A stretch of 64,000 bases of DNA, taken from the NCBI GenBank assembly GCA_900546065.1, contig URBK01000006.1, positions 1 to 64,000 on the forward strand, written 5' to 3'. Source of the DNA: an uncultured Alistipes sp. (lineage in GTDB: Bacteria > Bacteroidota > Bacteroidia > Bacteroidales > Rikenellaceae). The position numbers and the translations under genes are program-made. Positions 1 through 9,664 of the stretch are shown here, piece after piece. Under the pieces are notes generated by a model, which did no database searches, had not been told where the DNA came from, and saw only the letters and a program-made list of their open reading frames with translations. Positions within the stretch are counted from its first letter, which is position 1, and each line of letters begins with the position of its first letter.

Positions 1-389
1 TTGGATAACGCCTACAACTTATGGGTATGATACTGCGTATTGCCTCAAGTCGCATAGTGGGGCAAGGGGATATTGTGGGCAGAAGTGGGTATTTCAGCCT
101 CAATTTATCTGCTAATTCAGTGATGAGAGGACGTTTAGACGCAAGAAGGACGCTGAAGAGCTTAGTTGCGGATTTGAGGATTATGCGAAATAGCAACACC
201 TTAGCGTCCAGATTACGCTTAGTACGGCGGCCCGTATTACCCGTTACTTGGATTTATCGCATTTTTTTACGAACATTGCGAACAGATTGGATATGGGGAC
301 ATTCGCCCCGCCGCCACGCCCCGAGGCATGACAATGCGGCAAGGCCCGAAAATGCTACTAAGTAAACCGAAACTAAATACTCTTCGCTT
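1..389. other. AT-richer unassigned segment at left edge
   Basis: This stretch has visibly lower GC than the rest of the window and no gene I recognise. Two weak coding hints exist. On the plus strand, one frame from position 2 is open except for stops at 113-115 and 191-193 and ends at 329-331. On the minus strand, a frame stays open from about 246 to the window edge (roughly 82 codons), so it could be the start of a gene lying to the left. Neither resembles a family known to me. It may be a decayed mobile or phage remnant, or plain intergenic DNA. No clear promoter box for the following GH43 gene was seen. Confidence 0.3.
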
Positions 390-2096
390 ATGAAAAAAAT
401 CCTGACACTCATCTCATCCGCCGCATGCGGACTCGCGATGTTATCGTGCGCCGGCGGGTATGTGCCCGAGGCCGGCACTCCGGTCTTCGGAGACTTCACC
501 TACACGGGCGCCGACGCCGTCTACGAGCAGAACCCTCTGAGCAAGGACGAGTTCTACACGCCCATTCTTCAGGGCTGCTACCCCGACCCGAGCATCTGCC
601 GCAAGGGCGACGACTACTACATCGTATGCTCGTCGTTCGCCATCAACCCGGGCGTACCCATCTTCCACTCGAAGGATCTGGTCAACTGGCGGCAGATAGG
701 CCACGTACTGGACCGTCCCTCGCAGCTCAAGGTCGAGGATACGGGCATCAGCGCCGGAATCTATGCCCCAACCATACGCTACAACCCGCATAACGACACC
801 TTCTACATGATCACGACGCAGTTTGCCGGCGGCATAGGCAACATGGTCGTCAAGACGAAGGATCCGGCCGAAGGATGGAGCGACCCCATCATCCTGCACT
901 TCGCGGGCATCGACCCCGACCTCTTCTTCGACGATGACGGCAAGGCCTACATCGTCCACAACGACGCCCCCGAGAAGGCTCTCTACGAGGGTCACCGCGT
1001 GATCAAGATCTGGGAGTACGACACCGAGAAGGACCAGATCGTCGAGGGCAGCGACCAAGTTGTCGTCAACGGCGGCGTGGACCTTTCGCAGAAACCTATC
1101 TGGATCGAGGCTCCGCACCTCTACAAGAAGGACGGCAAATACTATCTCATGTGCGCCGAAGGCGGCACGGGAGGCTGGCACAGCGAGGTGATATTCATCG
1201 CCGACAGCCCCAAGGGACCCTTCACGCCCGCACCCGAGAACCCCATACTCTCGCAGCGCCACCTTCCGGCCGACCGTCCCGACAAGGTCGACTGGGCGGG
1301 CCATGCCGATCTCGTCGAAGGCCCCGACGGCAAGTATTGGGGAGTATTTCTGGCCATACGCCCCAACGAGACCAACCGCGTGAATACGGGCCGCGAGACC
1401 TTCATCCTGCCCGTTGACTGGAGCGGCATCTTCCCCGTCTTCGAGGGCGGCATGGAGCCCCTGAAGCCCAAACTCAAGATGCCCGCAGGCGTGGAGAACC
1501 ACTGCGGCGAGGACGGATTCCTCCCCAACGGCAACTTCACCTTCAGCGACGGCTTCGCCTCGGCGGATCTCGACCCGCGCTGGGTCGGCGTGCGCGGTGC
1601 GCGCGAGCACTTCGCCTCAGTTGGCGAGCACGGACTTGCGATCAAGCCCTTCGATGTGAACATCAAGGCCCCGCGTCCCACCTCGACGCTCTTCTACCGC
1701 CAGCAGCACAACACCTTCACCGCCACCACAACGCTCTACTACGTACCCCGCTCGTCGAGCGATCTGGCCGGACTGACATGCTACCAGAGTGAGGCGTTCA
1801 ACTACGTCTTCGGCATAACGAAGTGCGGCGACCAGACCGCCATCGTACTGCAACGCACGGCGCGCGGCAAATCCGAGACCGTCGCTTCGGCTACCGTAGG
1901 CAACCGTCTTCCCGTCGGCCTGCGCGTGAGCGCCGAGGGTGACAAGTACACCTTCAGCTATGCCGAGCGCGGCGGCGAATACAAGGATCTCGCAACCGTT
2001 TCGGGCGATATTCTCTCGACCAACGTTGCAGGCGGCTTCACGGGTGCCATGATCGGCCTCTATGCCACTGCGGCAAACGACGCCACCTGTAAATAG
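390..2096 (+). CDS. Glycoside hydrolase family 43 lipoprotein (xylosidase/arabinofuranosidase-like)
   Basis: Predicted exo-acting hydrolase of xylose- or arabinose-containing glycans, anchored in the envelope. The N-terminus is a lipoprotein signal with a lipobox ending at Cys20 (LSC). The five-bladed beta-propeller of GH43 carries the expected acids: Asp66 in YPDPSI (general base), Asp175 in IDPDLFF (pKa modulator) and Glu240 in IEAPHLY (general acid). A C-terminal beta-sandwich of about 200 residues follows, as in the larger two-domain GH43 enzymes (length 568). The ATG at 390 begins a canonical signal peptide. The gene stands alone, with a strong terminator directly downstream and a convergent export operon. 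Substrate cannot be set from sequence: beta-xylosidase and alpha-L-arabinofuranosidase are both possible. Confidence 0.9.
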   Translation: MKKILTLISSAACGLAMLSCAGGYVPEAGTPVFGDFTYTGADAVYEQNPLSKDEFYTPILQGCYPDPSICRKGDDYYIVCSSFAINPGVPIFHSKDLVNWRQIGHVLDRPSQLKVEDTGISAGIYAPTIRYNPHNDTFYMITTQFAGGIGNMVVKTKDPAEGWSDPIILHFAGIDPDLFFDDDGKAYIVHNDAPEKALYEGHRVIKIWEYDTEKDQIVEGSDQVVVNGGVDLSQKPIWIEAPHLYKKDGKYYLMCAEGGTGGWHSEVIFIADSPKGPFTPAPENPILSQRHLPADRPDKVDWAGHADLVEGPDGKYWGVFLAIRPNETNRVNTGRETFILPVDWSGIFPVFEGGMEPLKPKLKMPAGVENHCGEDGFLPNGNFTFSDGFASADLDPRWVGVRGAREHFASVGEHGLAIKPFDVNIKAPRPTSTLFYRQQHNTFTATTTLYYVPRSSSDLAGLTCYQSEAFNYVFGITKCGDQTAIVLQRTARGKSETVASATVGNRLPVGLRVSAEGDKYTFSYAERGGEYKDLATVSGDILSTNVAGGFTGAMIGLYATAANDATCK

Positions 2097-2112
2097 TTAA
2101 ACATATATAACA

Positions 2113-2149
2113 AAAACGAGGGGCGCGAACGATTCGCACCCCTCGTTTT
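2113..2149. terminator. Bidirectional rho-independent terminator
   Basis: An inverted repeat with AACGAGGGG / CCCCTCGTT arms plus an inner GCGAA/TTCGC stem is flanked by A- and T-runs. It lies between the convergent GH43 gene and the last permease gene of the efflux operon and could serve both. Confidence 0.85.
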
Positions 2150-2166
2150 ATATATACACATCGGCA

Positions 2167-4629
2167 TTACTCGCCGCCCAGCACGCGTGCGGGATTCTCG
2201 CTCGCGGCGCGGCGGCAGCGTACGACGACTATGCCCAGCGTCAGAGCCGTCACCAGAAGGAATGCCGCCGCAAAGATCCACCACGGCGTCGGGATCCGGT
2301 AGGCGAACCTGTTGAGCCACTCGCCCACCACGTACCACGCCACGGGCACCGCGATCGCGAAACATACGGCTACGATCGTGATGTAGTGGCGGCCGAACAT
2401 CCAGATCACACCCTCAACCGTCGAGCCCATCACGCGGCGCAGGGCGATCTCGCGACGGCGGTGCTGCGTCTCGAAGAGGACGATGCCGAAGACACCCATC
2501 AGCGATATGATGACGGCCAGCAGGGCGAAGAGCCCGATAATAGTGGCGCTGCGCTGCGTCTTCTCGTAGAGCTGTTGCAGACGCTCGTCCACAAATTCGA
2601 TCTTAAGATCCTCACTCTCAGGATTTATCTCCTTGGCCACGGCGCGGATCTTGTCGCACAGCCGCGGTATGTCGACATTCGCCGCCGTGCGGAAATATAC
2701 GTCGCCCATCCACTGATCCTCCGACGTGGTGCAGTAGACCGTATTGCTCTGCTTCGAGTCGAGAGGCTGTCCGAGTACGTCATCCATGATACCGATAACA
2801 CGGCATATCGGCTCGTTGCCCGCCATCAGCACGAAGCCCGGATAGAATCCGTACTCGTCGCACGTACTGCGGCACATGATTGCATACTTGGTGGCGGCGT
2901 TGTCCATGTCGTCGGAGAAGTCCTCACCCTCGGCGAGCCTTATGCCCATCACGTCGAGGAAGTTGCTGCGCACATATCGGAAGTGGAGCTCCAGATCGCG
3001 GCCTTCATACTTCATGCGTATCACCTCGGCCGAGCCGTCTCCCACCACGGCATCCACCGATGCCGTCACGCCGACGATCTCGGGCATCTCGTTCATGCGT
3101 TCCGCCAATACGGGATACATGTCGCCGTCCTTGTACGAGAGGTTGAAACACATCAGGTTCTCGCGGTCGATACCTATGTCGTAATTGATCATATACCTGT
3201 ATTGCAGCCAGAAGCAGGCGGCCACCACGATAAGGGCTATCGAGACCGTAAACTGCACCCCGACCAGAACAAGACGCAGGCGGCGACCCGCGCCCGAGCC
3301 GGCGAAGCCGCTCTTGACGGCGAGCGAGGCGTTGAACGAGGTGATGTAGTACGACGGGTACAGCGCCGCGGCGAGGGCCGCCACCACGCCTATGCCAAAG
3401 AGCAGCAGCACGGCCGTCAGGTTATCCTTCAAAGAGAGCGACCGCGAGACATACTCCGCCACGAAGGTATCGGGCAGCACGATCGTAAGGTACATCGTCA
3501 GCAGCAGCGCGCACACCACAAGTCCCACTGCCTCGAACAGGAAGCTCCAGCGCAGCGTACGGGTCGAGGCCCCGAAGACCTTGCAGATATTGACGGCGCG
3601 CAGCCGCACGGGGATCAGCGCAAAGAAGAAGTTGACGAAGTTTATCAACGCTATGGCCACCACAAGGATGGCTATGCCCAAACATGTCAGCATCGTCGAT
3701 TTCGAGCCGTGTTCGTGAGCCGAGCCAGAGCCGAGCGAGGTGTCGAAATAGACATCCAACAGCGGTGTCAAGCGCACATCGCTGCGTAGGTATTCGTATT
3801 TGGCATCGGTCTCGGCGGCCGTCGTGCCGCCGGCATCCTCCCCGTCGCCCTTTTCGGCACTCTGCGCACTATCGTCGTCACGCGCACGGGCCACGCGCTG
3901 ACGGTACATGTTGTCGTCCCACGCCTTCTTGAAGCTGTCGGGCACGGACCCGTCACGCATCTTTACCATACAGATATAGCCATATTGCGACGTGTCGTTC
4001 ATGTCCTTGTCGCCCAAGTAGCTGTATATGCGCGGTTTGCCCATGAGCGTATTGTCGGCGAAATCCTTGTATATACCCACCACGGTCCACTCGTGCGAGG
4101 GGCGCGGTTTCTCCCCGGGCTTGGTGTCGCTCGTGAAGATACGGTCGCCGGCATGCACGCCGTAGAGCCGCGCCAGCGACTCGGGCAGGATCACAGTATT
4201 GGGGTTCTCGATCTGCCGGAGGTCTCCCTCCACCGTACGGAAGCCCAGCAGGTCGAGCGACGGCAGCGATATATAGTCCATCACAGCCGCATATTCGGTG
4301 AAGCTGAACTCCGACTTCTGCACCCACACGGGCCCCTCCCAGTTGCGCGTAATGATGGCGCTGCCCTCGACCTCGGGGCACTGCGCCAGCGCCGCCTCGA
4401 AGGGGCCGCGCGGCGAGATCAGCGAGAATCCGCCGCCTATCCAGTTGGCATTCGCCGTCCAGATGCGGTCGGCATCCTTTATCGAGCGGTTGTAGCCCAG
4501 ATCGTAGGTCACCTGCACCATCATCACGTAGAATGCCGTGAAGGCCAGCGTCAGGCCCGCGATGTTCAACACCGAGGCCATCTTGTAACGCCGCAGTGTA
4601 GTAATGAAATTCTTGAATGCTATTTTCAT
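2167..4629 (-). CDS. MacB-like ABC transporter permease (operon gene 7)
   Basis: Two-module inner-membrane permease of the MacB/FtsX type, 820 residues. It starts with the family's short cytoplasmic helix and first membrane segment (MKIAFKNFITTLRRYK, then a hydrophobic stretch around residues 18-40). A periplasmic MacB-type domain and an FtsX core with three membrane segments (about 310-450) follow, and the arrangement is repeated with a second FtsX core at the C-terminus (about 690-820; FETQHRRREIALRRVMGS). It lacks an ATPase domain and presumably uses the ATPase encoded at 9665-10351. It is the third of three tandem paralogues and the most diverged. An acidic low-complexity insert (about residues 245-270) is absent from the other two. 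It is the last gene of the operon and is followed by a terminator. Confidence 0.88.
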   Translation of the reverse strand: MKIAFKNFITTLRRYKMASVLNIAGLTLAFTAFYVMMVQVTYDLGYNRSIKDADRIWTANANWIGGGFSLISPRGPFEAALAQCPEVEGSAIITRNWEGPVWVQKSEFSFTEYAAVMDYISLPSLDLLGFRTVEGDLRQIENPNTVILPESLARLYGVHAGDRIFTSDTKPGEKPRPSHEWTVVGIYKDFADNTLMGKPRIYSYLGDKDMNDTSQYGYICMVKMRDGSVPDSFKKAWDDNMYRQRVARARDDDSAQSAEKGDGEDAGGTTAAETDAKYEYLRSDVRLTPLLDVYFDTSLGSGSAHEHGSKSTMLTCLGIAILVVAIALINFVNFFFALIPVRLRAVNICKVFGASTRTLRWSFLFEAVGLVVCALLLTMYLTIVLPDTFVAEYVSRSLSLKDNLTAVLLLFGIGVVAALAAALYPSYYITSFNASLAVKSGFAGSGAGRRLRLVLVGVQFTVSIALIVVAACFWLQYRYMINYDIGIDRENLMCFNLSYKDGDMYPVLAERMNEMPEIVGVTASVDAVVGDGSAEVIRMKYEGRDLELHFRYVRSNFLDVMGIRLAEGEDFSDDMDNAATKYAIMCRSTCDEYGFYPGFVLMAGNEPICRVIGIMDDVLGQPLDSKQSNTVYCTTSEDQWMGDVYFRTAANVDIPRLCDKIRAVAKEINPESEDLKIEFVDERLQQLYEKTQRSATIIGLFALLAVIISLMGVFGIVLFETQHRRREIALRRVMGSTVEGVIWMFGRHYITIVAVCFAIAVPVAWYVVGEWLNRFAYRIPTPWWIFAAAFLLVTALTLGIVVVRCRRAASENPARVLGGE

Positions 4630-4656
4630 CTTTCAAATTGTAATTTTAATCGTTTT

Positions 4657-5040
4657 CCCTCTTCAGGGAGTCACGTCACTCGCCGCCCAGCACGCGCGAG
4701 GGGTTCTCGTTTGCGGCGCGCCAGCTGCGCAGCGTAACCAATGCCAAAGTTATGGCCAGCACCAGTGCCAGAGCACCGAGGTATATGAGCCACGAGATGT
4801 CGGTGCGGTTTACGAAACGCTCCATCCATCGGGCGACGACATACCACGCCACGGGTGCCGCCACAACGAAACATACGGCCACGATGAGGGCATAACGTCG
4901 GTTGAGCATCCAGATGATACCCGAGGTCGAGGCGCCGAAGACGCGGCGCACGGCGATCTCGCGGCGGCGGTGCTGCGTCTCGAAGAGGACGATGCCGAAG
5001 ACGCCCATCAGCGAAATCACCACCGACAGCAGCGCGAACA
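4657..5040. repeat. Near-identical duplicated block, copy 1
   Basis: Bases 4657-5040 match 7049-7432 by eye without a difference. They cover the spacer before the permease and the last ~120 codons of two tandem permease genes. The similarity continues leftwards through the start of the next gene with only scattered changes. Confidence 0.85.
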
Positions 5041-7021
5041 TCGATACCAGCACCGTCTGCCGTTTCACCTTGTCGTAGAGGCGCGCCACATGCTGGTCGA
5101 CAAACTCTATCGAGGGCTCGTCGGCCGCAGGGTCGAACTCACGTACCGACGAACGGATGAAATCGCAGACCCGTTTTATATCGCCGCCGCCACGGACACG
5201 CACATAGAAGAAACGCATGTCCTCCGTCCCGCACAGCCATTCAAGGCTGACCTTGTTCTGCGATACGTCATGCATCATAACGTCGTCGGTAATGCCCACC
5301 ACCTTGCTGCCAGCAAAGTCATCGCCCACCTCAAGCGACATCAGCTCGGCAATATGGCGGTTCACGACGGAGCAGTCGTCGTGCCTCTGCGACGAGAGTC
5401 GAAACCCTTCGCCGTCGATCAAAGGGATGCCCATCACATCGAAGAAATTGTACCGGACAAAACACCTCTTCACCTCGATGAGGCGGTCGCCATCCATCCA
5501 GCTGTACGTTTCGTTGAGACCTATCACGTCGCGCGAGGCTGCTGTAACGGCCGTTATGTCGGAATTGCCCTCGAGATGTGATATGAGTGCGTCGCCGCGG
5601 CCTGCTATGCTCCCCGTCGACTCGAATACGAGCAGGTTGTCGCGGTCGAAACCCATGTCGAAGCGCATCATGTAGCGGTACTGCGTCCAGAATGCCGCCG
5701 ACACGATTATGAGGGCTATCGAGATGGCGAACTGCAAACCCGTAAGCACCAGACGCATGCGCCGTCCCGCCACCGAGCCCGCGAAACCGCCCTTTACCGT
5801 GAGCGAGGCGTTGAACGAGGTGATGTACCATGCAGGGTACAACGACGAAACCAACGCTATGGCTACCGTTATCACCAGCACGAGCGCCAGCGCCGGCAGG
5901 TTGTCGGACATGGCCAGAGAGCAGGTCACATACTCGGCAATGAAGCTATCCTGCACCACGACCATAAGGTACAAGGTCAGCAGCAGTGAGCATAAGACCA
6001 TCCCGACGGATTCGAAGAGGAAGTTCCAGCGCAGGGCTGCGGTCGAGGCCCCGAAAACCTTGCAGATGTTTACGGCGCGCATCCGCACGGGGATCAGGGC
6101 GAAGAAAAAGTTAACGAAGTTGATGAATGCAATCCCCACGATCAGTATCGCGATACCGAACAGCACGGCCGAACCGCTCTTCGAGCCCTGCTCGACACCA
6201 CCGAACTCCAACGCGTCCCAATAATATATGTCTCGCACGGACACCAGCATCACGCTGTCGTCGTCGGCATAGGGGATGGTACGCTTCCATACCTCGGCCA
6301 TATCCTCCGGCGAGGCGCCCTCGCGCAACTTGACATAGTATGTGTAAGCCCTCCAGTCGCGCTTATCTTCCGAAAGCAGATCATCGCCCGCATTCATCGC
6401 CATATGCACGTTTCCCATCATGGTGTTGGGAGCGAAGTCGGCATATACGCCCGCCACCGTCATACACCGCGCCGGCTTGCGGCCGGCATCGGGATCATCC
6501 GCGGCGGCATCCATGTCGGGCAGATAGACATCGTCGCCCGCGTGCACCCCCATACGCTCGGCCAGCGACTCCGAGATGATGACGGTTCCGGGCTCCGACA
6601 AACGCCGCAGGTCGCCCTCGACGGTACGGAACGACAGCACGTCGAGCAGCGGCAGCGATATGGCAGCCGTCCTGTAATCGTAACGGTCGTAGTTGTACTC
6701 CGAACGTTTCACCCACACGTATTCCGCGCCGTCGCCCACCTTGCGTATTGCACCCGAACACTCCACCTCGGGCCACGTCGCAAGGGCCTCCTCGGCGTTA
6801 ATGCGCGACTCGAGAGGTATCCACCCGTCATAGTGTCTCGACAACAGGATATATGTACGGTCGGAGTCCCGAATCGAACGGTTGTAGGTAACATCGTAAT
6901 ACACCTGCGACATTATCACATAGAAGGCCAGAAACGCCAGCGTCATGCCCGCGATGTTCAACACCGAGGCCATCTTGTAACGCCGCAGCGTCGTAATGAA
7001 ATTCTTGAATGCTATTTTCAT
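4676..7021 (-). CDS. MacB-like ABC transporter permease (operon gene 6)
   Basis: 781-residue permease with the same two-module layout as its neighbours: N-terminal membrane helix, periplasmic MacB-type domain, FtsX core, second periplasmic domain, and a C-terminal FtsX core ending in the conserved NPSRVLGGE. It is closest to the upstream gene at 7068-9413; the last ~120 codons and the spacer behind them are essentially identical at DNA level, which points to recent duplication or gene conversion. No ATP-binding motifs are present. The start follows the family's MKIAFKNFITTLRRYK N-terminus and is separated by 46 bp from the upstream gene, consistent with one transcript. Confidence 0.88.
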   Translation of the reverse strand: MKIAFKNFITTLRRYKMASVLNIAGMTLAFLAFYVIMSQVYYDVTYNRSIRDSDRTYILLSRHYDGWIPLESRINAEEALATWPEVECSGAIRKVGDGAEYVWVKRSEYNYDRYDYRTAAISLPLLDVLSFRTVEGDLRRLSEPGTVIISESLAERMGVHAGDDVYLPDMDAAADDPDAGRKPARCMTVAGVYADFAPNTMMGNVHMAMNAGDDLLSEDKRDWRAYTYYVKLREGASPEDMAEVWKRTIPYADDDSVMLVSVRDIYYWDALEFGGVEQGSKSGSAVLFGIAILIVGIAFINFVNFFFALIPVRMRAVNICKVFGASTAALRWNFLFESVGMVLCSLLLTLYLMVVVQDSFIAEYVTCSLAMSDNLPALALVLVITVAIALVSSLYPAWYITSFNASLTVKGGFAGSVAGRRMRLVLTGLQFAISIALIIVSAAFWTQYRYMMRFDMGFDRDNLLVFESTGSIAGRGDALISHLEGNSDITAVTAASRDVIGLNETYSWMDGDRLIEVKRCFVRYNFFDVMGIPLIDGEGFRLSSQRHDDCSVVNRHIAELMSLEVGDDFAGSKVVGITDDVMMHDVSQNKVSLEWLCGTEDMRFFYVRVRGGGDIKRVCDFIRSSVREFDPAADEPSIEFVDQHVARLYDKVKRQTVLVSMFALLSVVISLMGVFGIVLFETQHRRREIAVRRVFGASTSGIIWMLNRRYALIVAVCFVVAAPVAWYVVARWMERFVNRTDISWLIYLGALALVLAITLALVTLRSWRAANENPSRVLGGE

Positions 7022-7048
7022 CTTTCAAATTGCAATTTTAATCGTTTC

Positions 7049-7432
7049 CCCTCTTCAGGGAGTCACGTCACTCGCCGCCCAGCACGCGCGAGGGGTTCTC
7101 GTTTGCGGCGCGCCAGCTGCGCAGCGTAACCAATGCCAAAGTTATGGCCAGCACCAGTGCCAGAGCACCGAGGTATATGAGCCACGAGATGTCGGTGCGG
7201 TTTACGAAACGCTCCATCCATCGGGCGACGACATACCACGCCACGGGTGCCGCCACAACGAAACATACGGCCACGATGAGGGCATAACGTCGGTTGAGCA
7301 TCCAGATGATACCCGAGGTCGAGGCGCCGAAGACGCGGCGCACGGCGATCTCGCGGCGGCGGTGCTGCGTCTCGAAGAGGACGATGCCGAAGACGCCCAT
7401 CAGCGAAATCACCACCGACAGCAGCGCGAACA
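7049..7432. repeat. Near-identical duplicated block, copy 2
   Basis: Second copy of the block at 4657-5040, offset 2392 bp. Sequence outside the block drops quickly to ordinary paralogue divergence, which suggests recent gene conversion or an unequal crossover rather than an old duplication. Confidence 0.85.
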
Positions 7433-9413
7433 ACGACACCAGAACGGTCTGACGTTTCACTTGGTCGTAGAGGCGCGCCACATGCTGGTCAACAAATTCG
7501 ATCGAGGGCTCGTCCGCCGCAGGGTCGAACTGGTGCACCGCCTTGCGGATGAAGTCGCACACGCGCCTTATGTCGCTGCCGCCGTGTACACGCACATAGA
7601 AAAAGCGCATGTTATCCGTAGCGCAGCCCCACGCCATGAACTGTTTGTTCTGCGACACGTCGTGCATCATAACGTCGTCCGTAATGCCCGCCACGCGGCC
7701 CAGAGTGAACAGGTCTACCACATGCAGATCCAGCGTCTCGGCCAGATAGCGGTTTACGACCACACCTCGGTTGCGATTCTCGTCCGAGGGTGAGAAACCC
7801 TCGCCGTCGATAAGGGGAATGCCCATCACGTCGAAGAAATTATAACGCACGTCGCAGTTCCTAACCTCGACAAAGATGTCGTCCACCCACCAGCTCTTCG
7901 TATTCTCGAGACCTATTACGTCGTCCGAAGCCGTGGTGACGGCCGCAATGTCGGGGTCGCTCTCCAGATACGACAGGAAGGCATTGCCGCGACCGGCAAT
8001 GGTACCCGTCGACTCGAACGTGAGCAGGTTGTCGCGGTCGAAGCCCATGTCGAAGCGCATCATGTAGCGGTACTGCGTCCAGAAGGCCGCAGACACTATG
8101 ATGAGGGCTATCGAAATGATGAACTGCACCCCCGTAAGCGCCAGACGCATGCGCCGTCCCGTCACCGAGCCGGCGAAGCCGCTCTTGACGGCCAACGAGG
8201 CATTGAACGAGGTGATGTACCACGCCGGGTACAACGACGAGGCCAACGCTATGACCACCGTTATCACCAGCACGAGCGCCAGCGCCGGCAGGTTGTCGGA
8301 CATGGCCAGCGAGCAGGTCACATACTCCGCGAGGAAGCTCTCCTGCACCACGACCATAAGGTAGAGGGCCAGCAGCAGCGAGCAAAGCACCATCCCGACC
8401 GACTCGAAGAGGAAATTCCAACGCAGCGCCGAAGTCGAGGCACCGAAGACCTTGCAGATATTGACGGCGCGCAGACGCACGGGGATCATTGCAAAGAAGA
8501 AGTTCACGAAGTTGATGAATGCCACAACAACAATCAGCATCGCTATGCCGAACAGCACGGCCGTGCCGCTCTTCGACCCCTGCTCTACGGTGCCGAACTT
8601 CAGCGTTTGCCAATAATAGATATCACGGATGGGCACCAGCCTCACGCCATCGTCGCCGACATTCGGCTCGGTACGCTTCCAAACCTCGGCCAGAGCCTCG
8701 GGCGAGGCTCCCTTGCGCAGCTTGACATAGTAGGTGTAATTCACCCAGTGCTGCTTGTCGCCCGTCAGATGGTCGTCTCCCGCATCCATCGCGATATGCA
8801 CGTCACCCATCATGGTATTGGGGGCGAAATCGGCATATACGCCCGCCACCGTCATGCGCCGCGCAGGTTTGCGGCCGGCATCGGGATCATCCTCTTTGGC
8901 TTCCATGTCGGGCAGATATACATCGTCGCCCGCATGCACCCCCATACGCTCGGCCAGCGACTCCGAGATAATGACGGTCTCGGGCTCCGACAGACGCCGC
9001 AAATCGCCCTCGACAGTGCGGAACGACAGCACGTCGAGCAGCGGCAGCGACATGGTCGCCGTCCTGTAATCGTAACGGTCGTAGTTGTACTCAGTGCGTT
9101 TCACCCACACATACTCCGCCCCCAATCCTTTATTGCGTATGGTACCCGAACACTCCACATCGGGCCACAACCCGAACGTCCTCTCGGCAACACCGCGCGA
9201 CGCGAGAGCTATCCAGTCCTCGGTGAAGCGCGTCAGCAGGATATACGTTCGGTCGGAATCCTTGATCGAACGGTTGTAGGTAATGTCGTAATATACCTGC
9301 GACATTATCACATAGAAGGCCAGAAAAGCCAGCGTCATGCCCGCGATGTTCAACACCGAGGCCACCTTGTAACGCCGCAGCGTGGTCAGAAAATTCTTTA
9401 TTGCAATCTTCAT
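7068..9413 (-). CDS. MacB-like ABC transporter permease (operon gene 5)
   Basis: 781-residue two-module MacB/FtsX-type permease. The open frame extends 21 codons further upstream, but the ATG at 9413 restores the family N-terminus (MKIAIKNFLTTLRRYK) seen in both paralogues, so I use it. Hydrophobic segments occur near residues 18-40, 280-440 and 660-775, with large extracytoplasmic regions between. The gene lies 251 bp downstream of the ATPase gene, the only long gap in the operon. It probably pairs with that ATPase as one half of a transporter dimer, possibly with one of its paralogues as a heterodimer; the partnering is inferred. Confidence 0.88.
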   Translation of the reverse strand: MKIAIKNFLTTLRRYKVASVLNIAGMTLAFLAFYVIMSQVYYDITYNRSIKDSDRTYILLTRFTEDWIALASRGVAERTFGLWPDVECSGTIRNKGLGAEYVWVKRTEYNYDRYDYRTATMSLPLLDVLSFRTVEGDLRRLSEPETVIISESLAERMGVHAGDDVYLPDMEAKEDDPDAGRKPARRMTVAGVYADFAPNTMMGDVHIAMDAGDDHLTGDKQHWVNYTYYVKLRKGASPEALAEVWKRTEPNVGDDGVRLVPIRDIYYWQTLKFGTVEQGSKSGTAVLFGIAMLIVVVAFINFVNFFFAMIPVRLRAVNICKVFGASTSALRWNFLFESVGMVLCSLLLALYLMVVVQESFLAEYVTCSLAMSDNLPALALVLVITVVIALASSLYPAWYITSFNASLAVKSGFAGSVTGRRMRLALTGVQFIISIALIIVSAAFWTQYRYMMRFDMGFDRDNLLTFESTGTIAGRGNAFLSYLESDPDIAAVTTASDDVIGLENTKSWWVDDIFVEVRNCDVRYNFFDVMGIPLIDGEGFSPSDENRNRGVVVNRYLAETLDLHVVDLFTLGRVAGITDDVMMHDVSQNKQFMAWGCATDNMRFFYVRVHGGSDIRRVCDFIRKAVHQFDPAADEPSIEFVDQHVARLYDQVKRQTVLVSLFALLSVVISLMGVFGIVLFETQHRRREIAVRRVFGASTSGIIWMLNRRYALIVAVCFVVAAPVAWYVVARWMERFVNRTDISWLIYLGALALVLAITLALVTLRSWRAANENPSRVLGGE

Positions 9414-9664
9414 GGGTCGAATATTTATAGTGTTGTTTGTTTTACCATCCTTGCCCACGGACCGAACTCCGGCCACGCTAACGGCATCACAGGCATATAT
9501 TTTTCATTTCGTAGGGTTTCGGCAGCCGCGGCGGCACGCAATCCGCCCACGGCACGGCCCGTGTACGATTCTTGCCCGCACACTATCATGTCGGACCGCA
9601 CCCGCACATGAGAGCCCTCGCTGCCCGCGCATAAGCACGGGCAGGCGGCATCCCGAAACATCAT

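Noticed and set aside
2386..3789. Plus-strand open frame antisense to the last permease gene
   Set aside because: Low-complexity His/Arg-rich translation without domains; the opposite strand carries the conserved permease.
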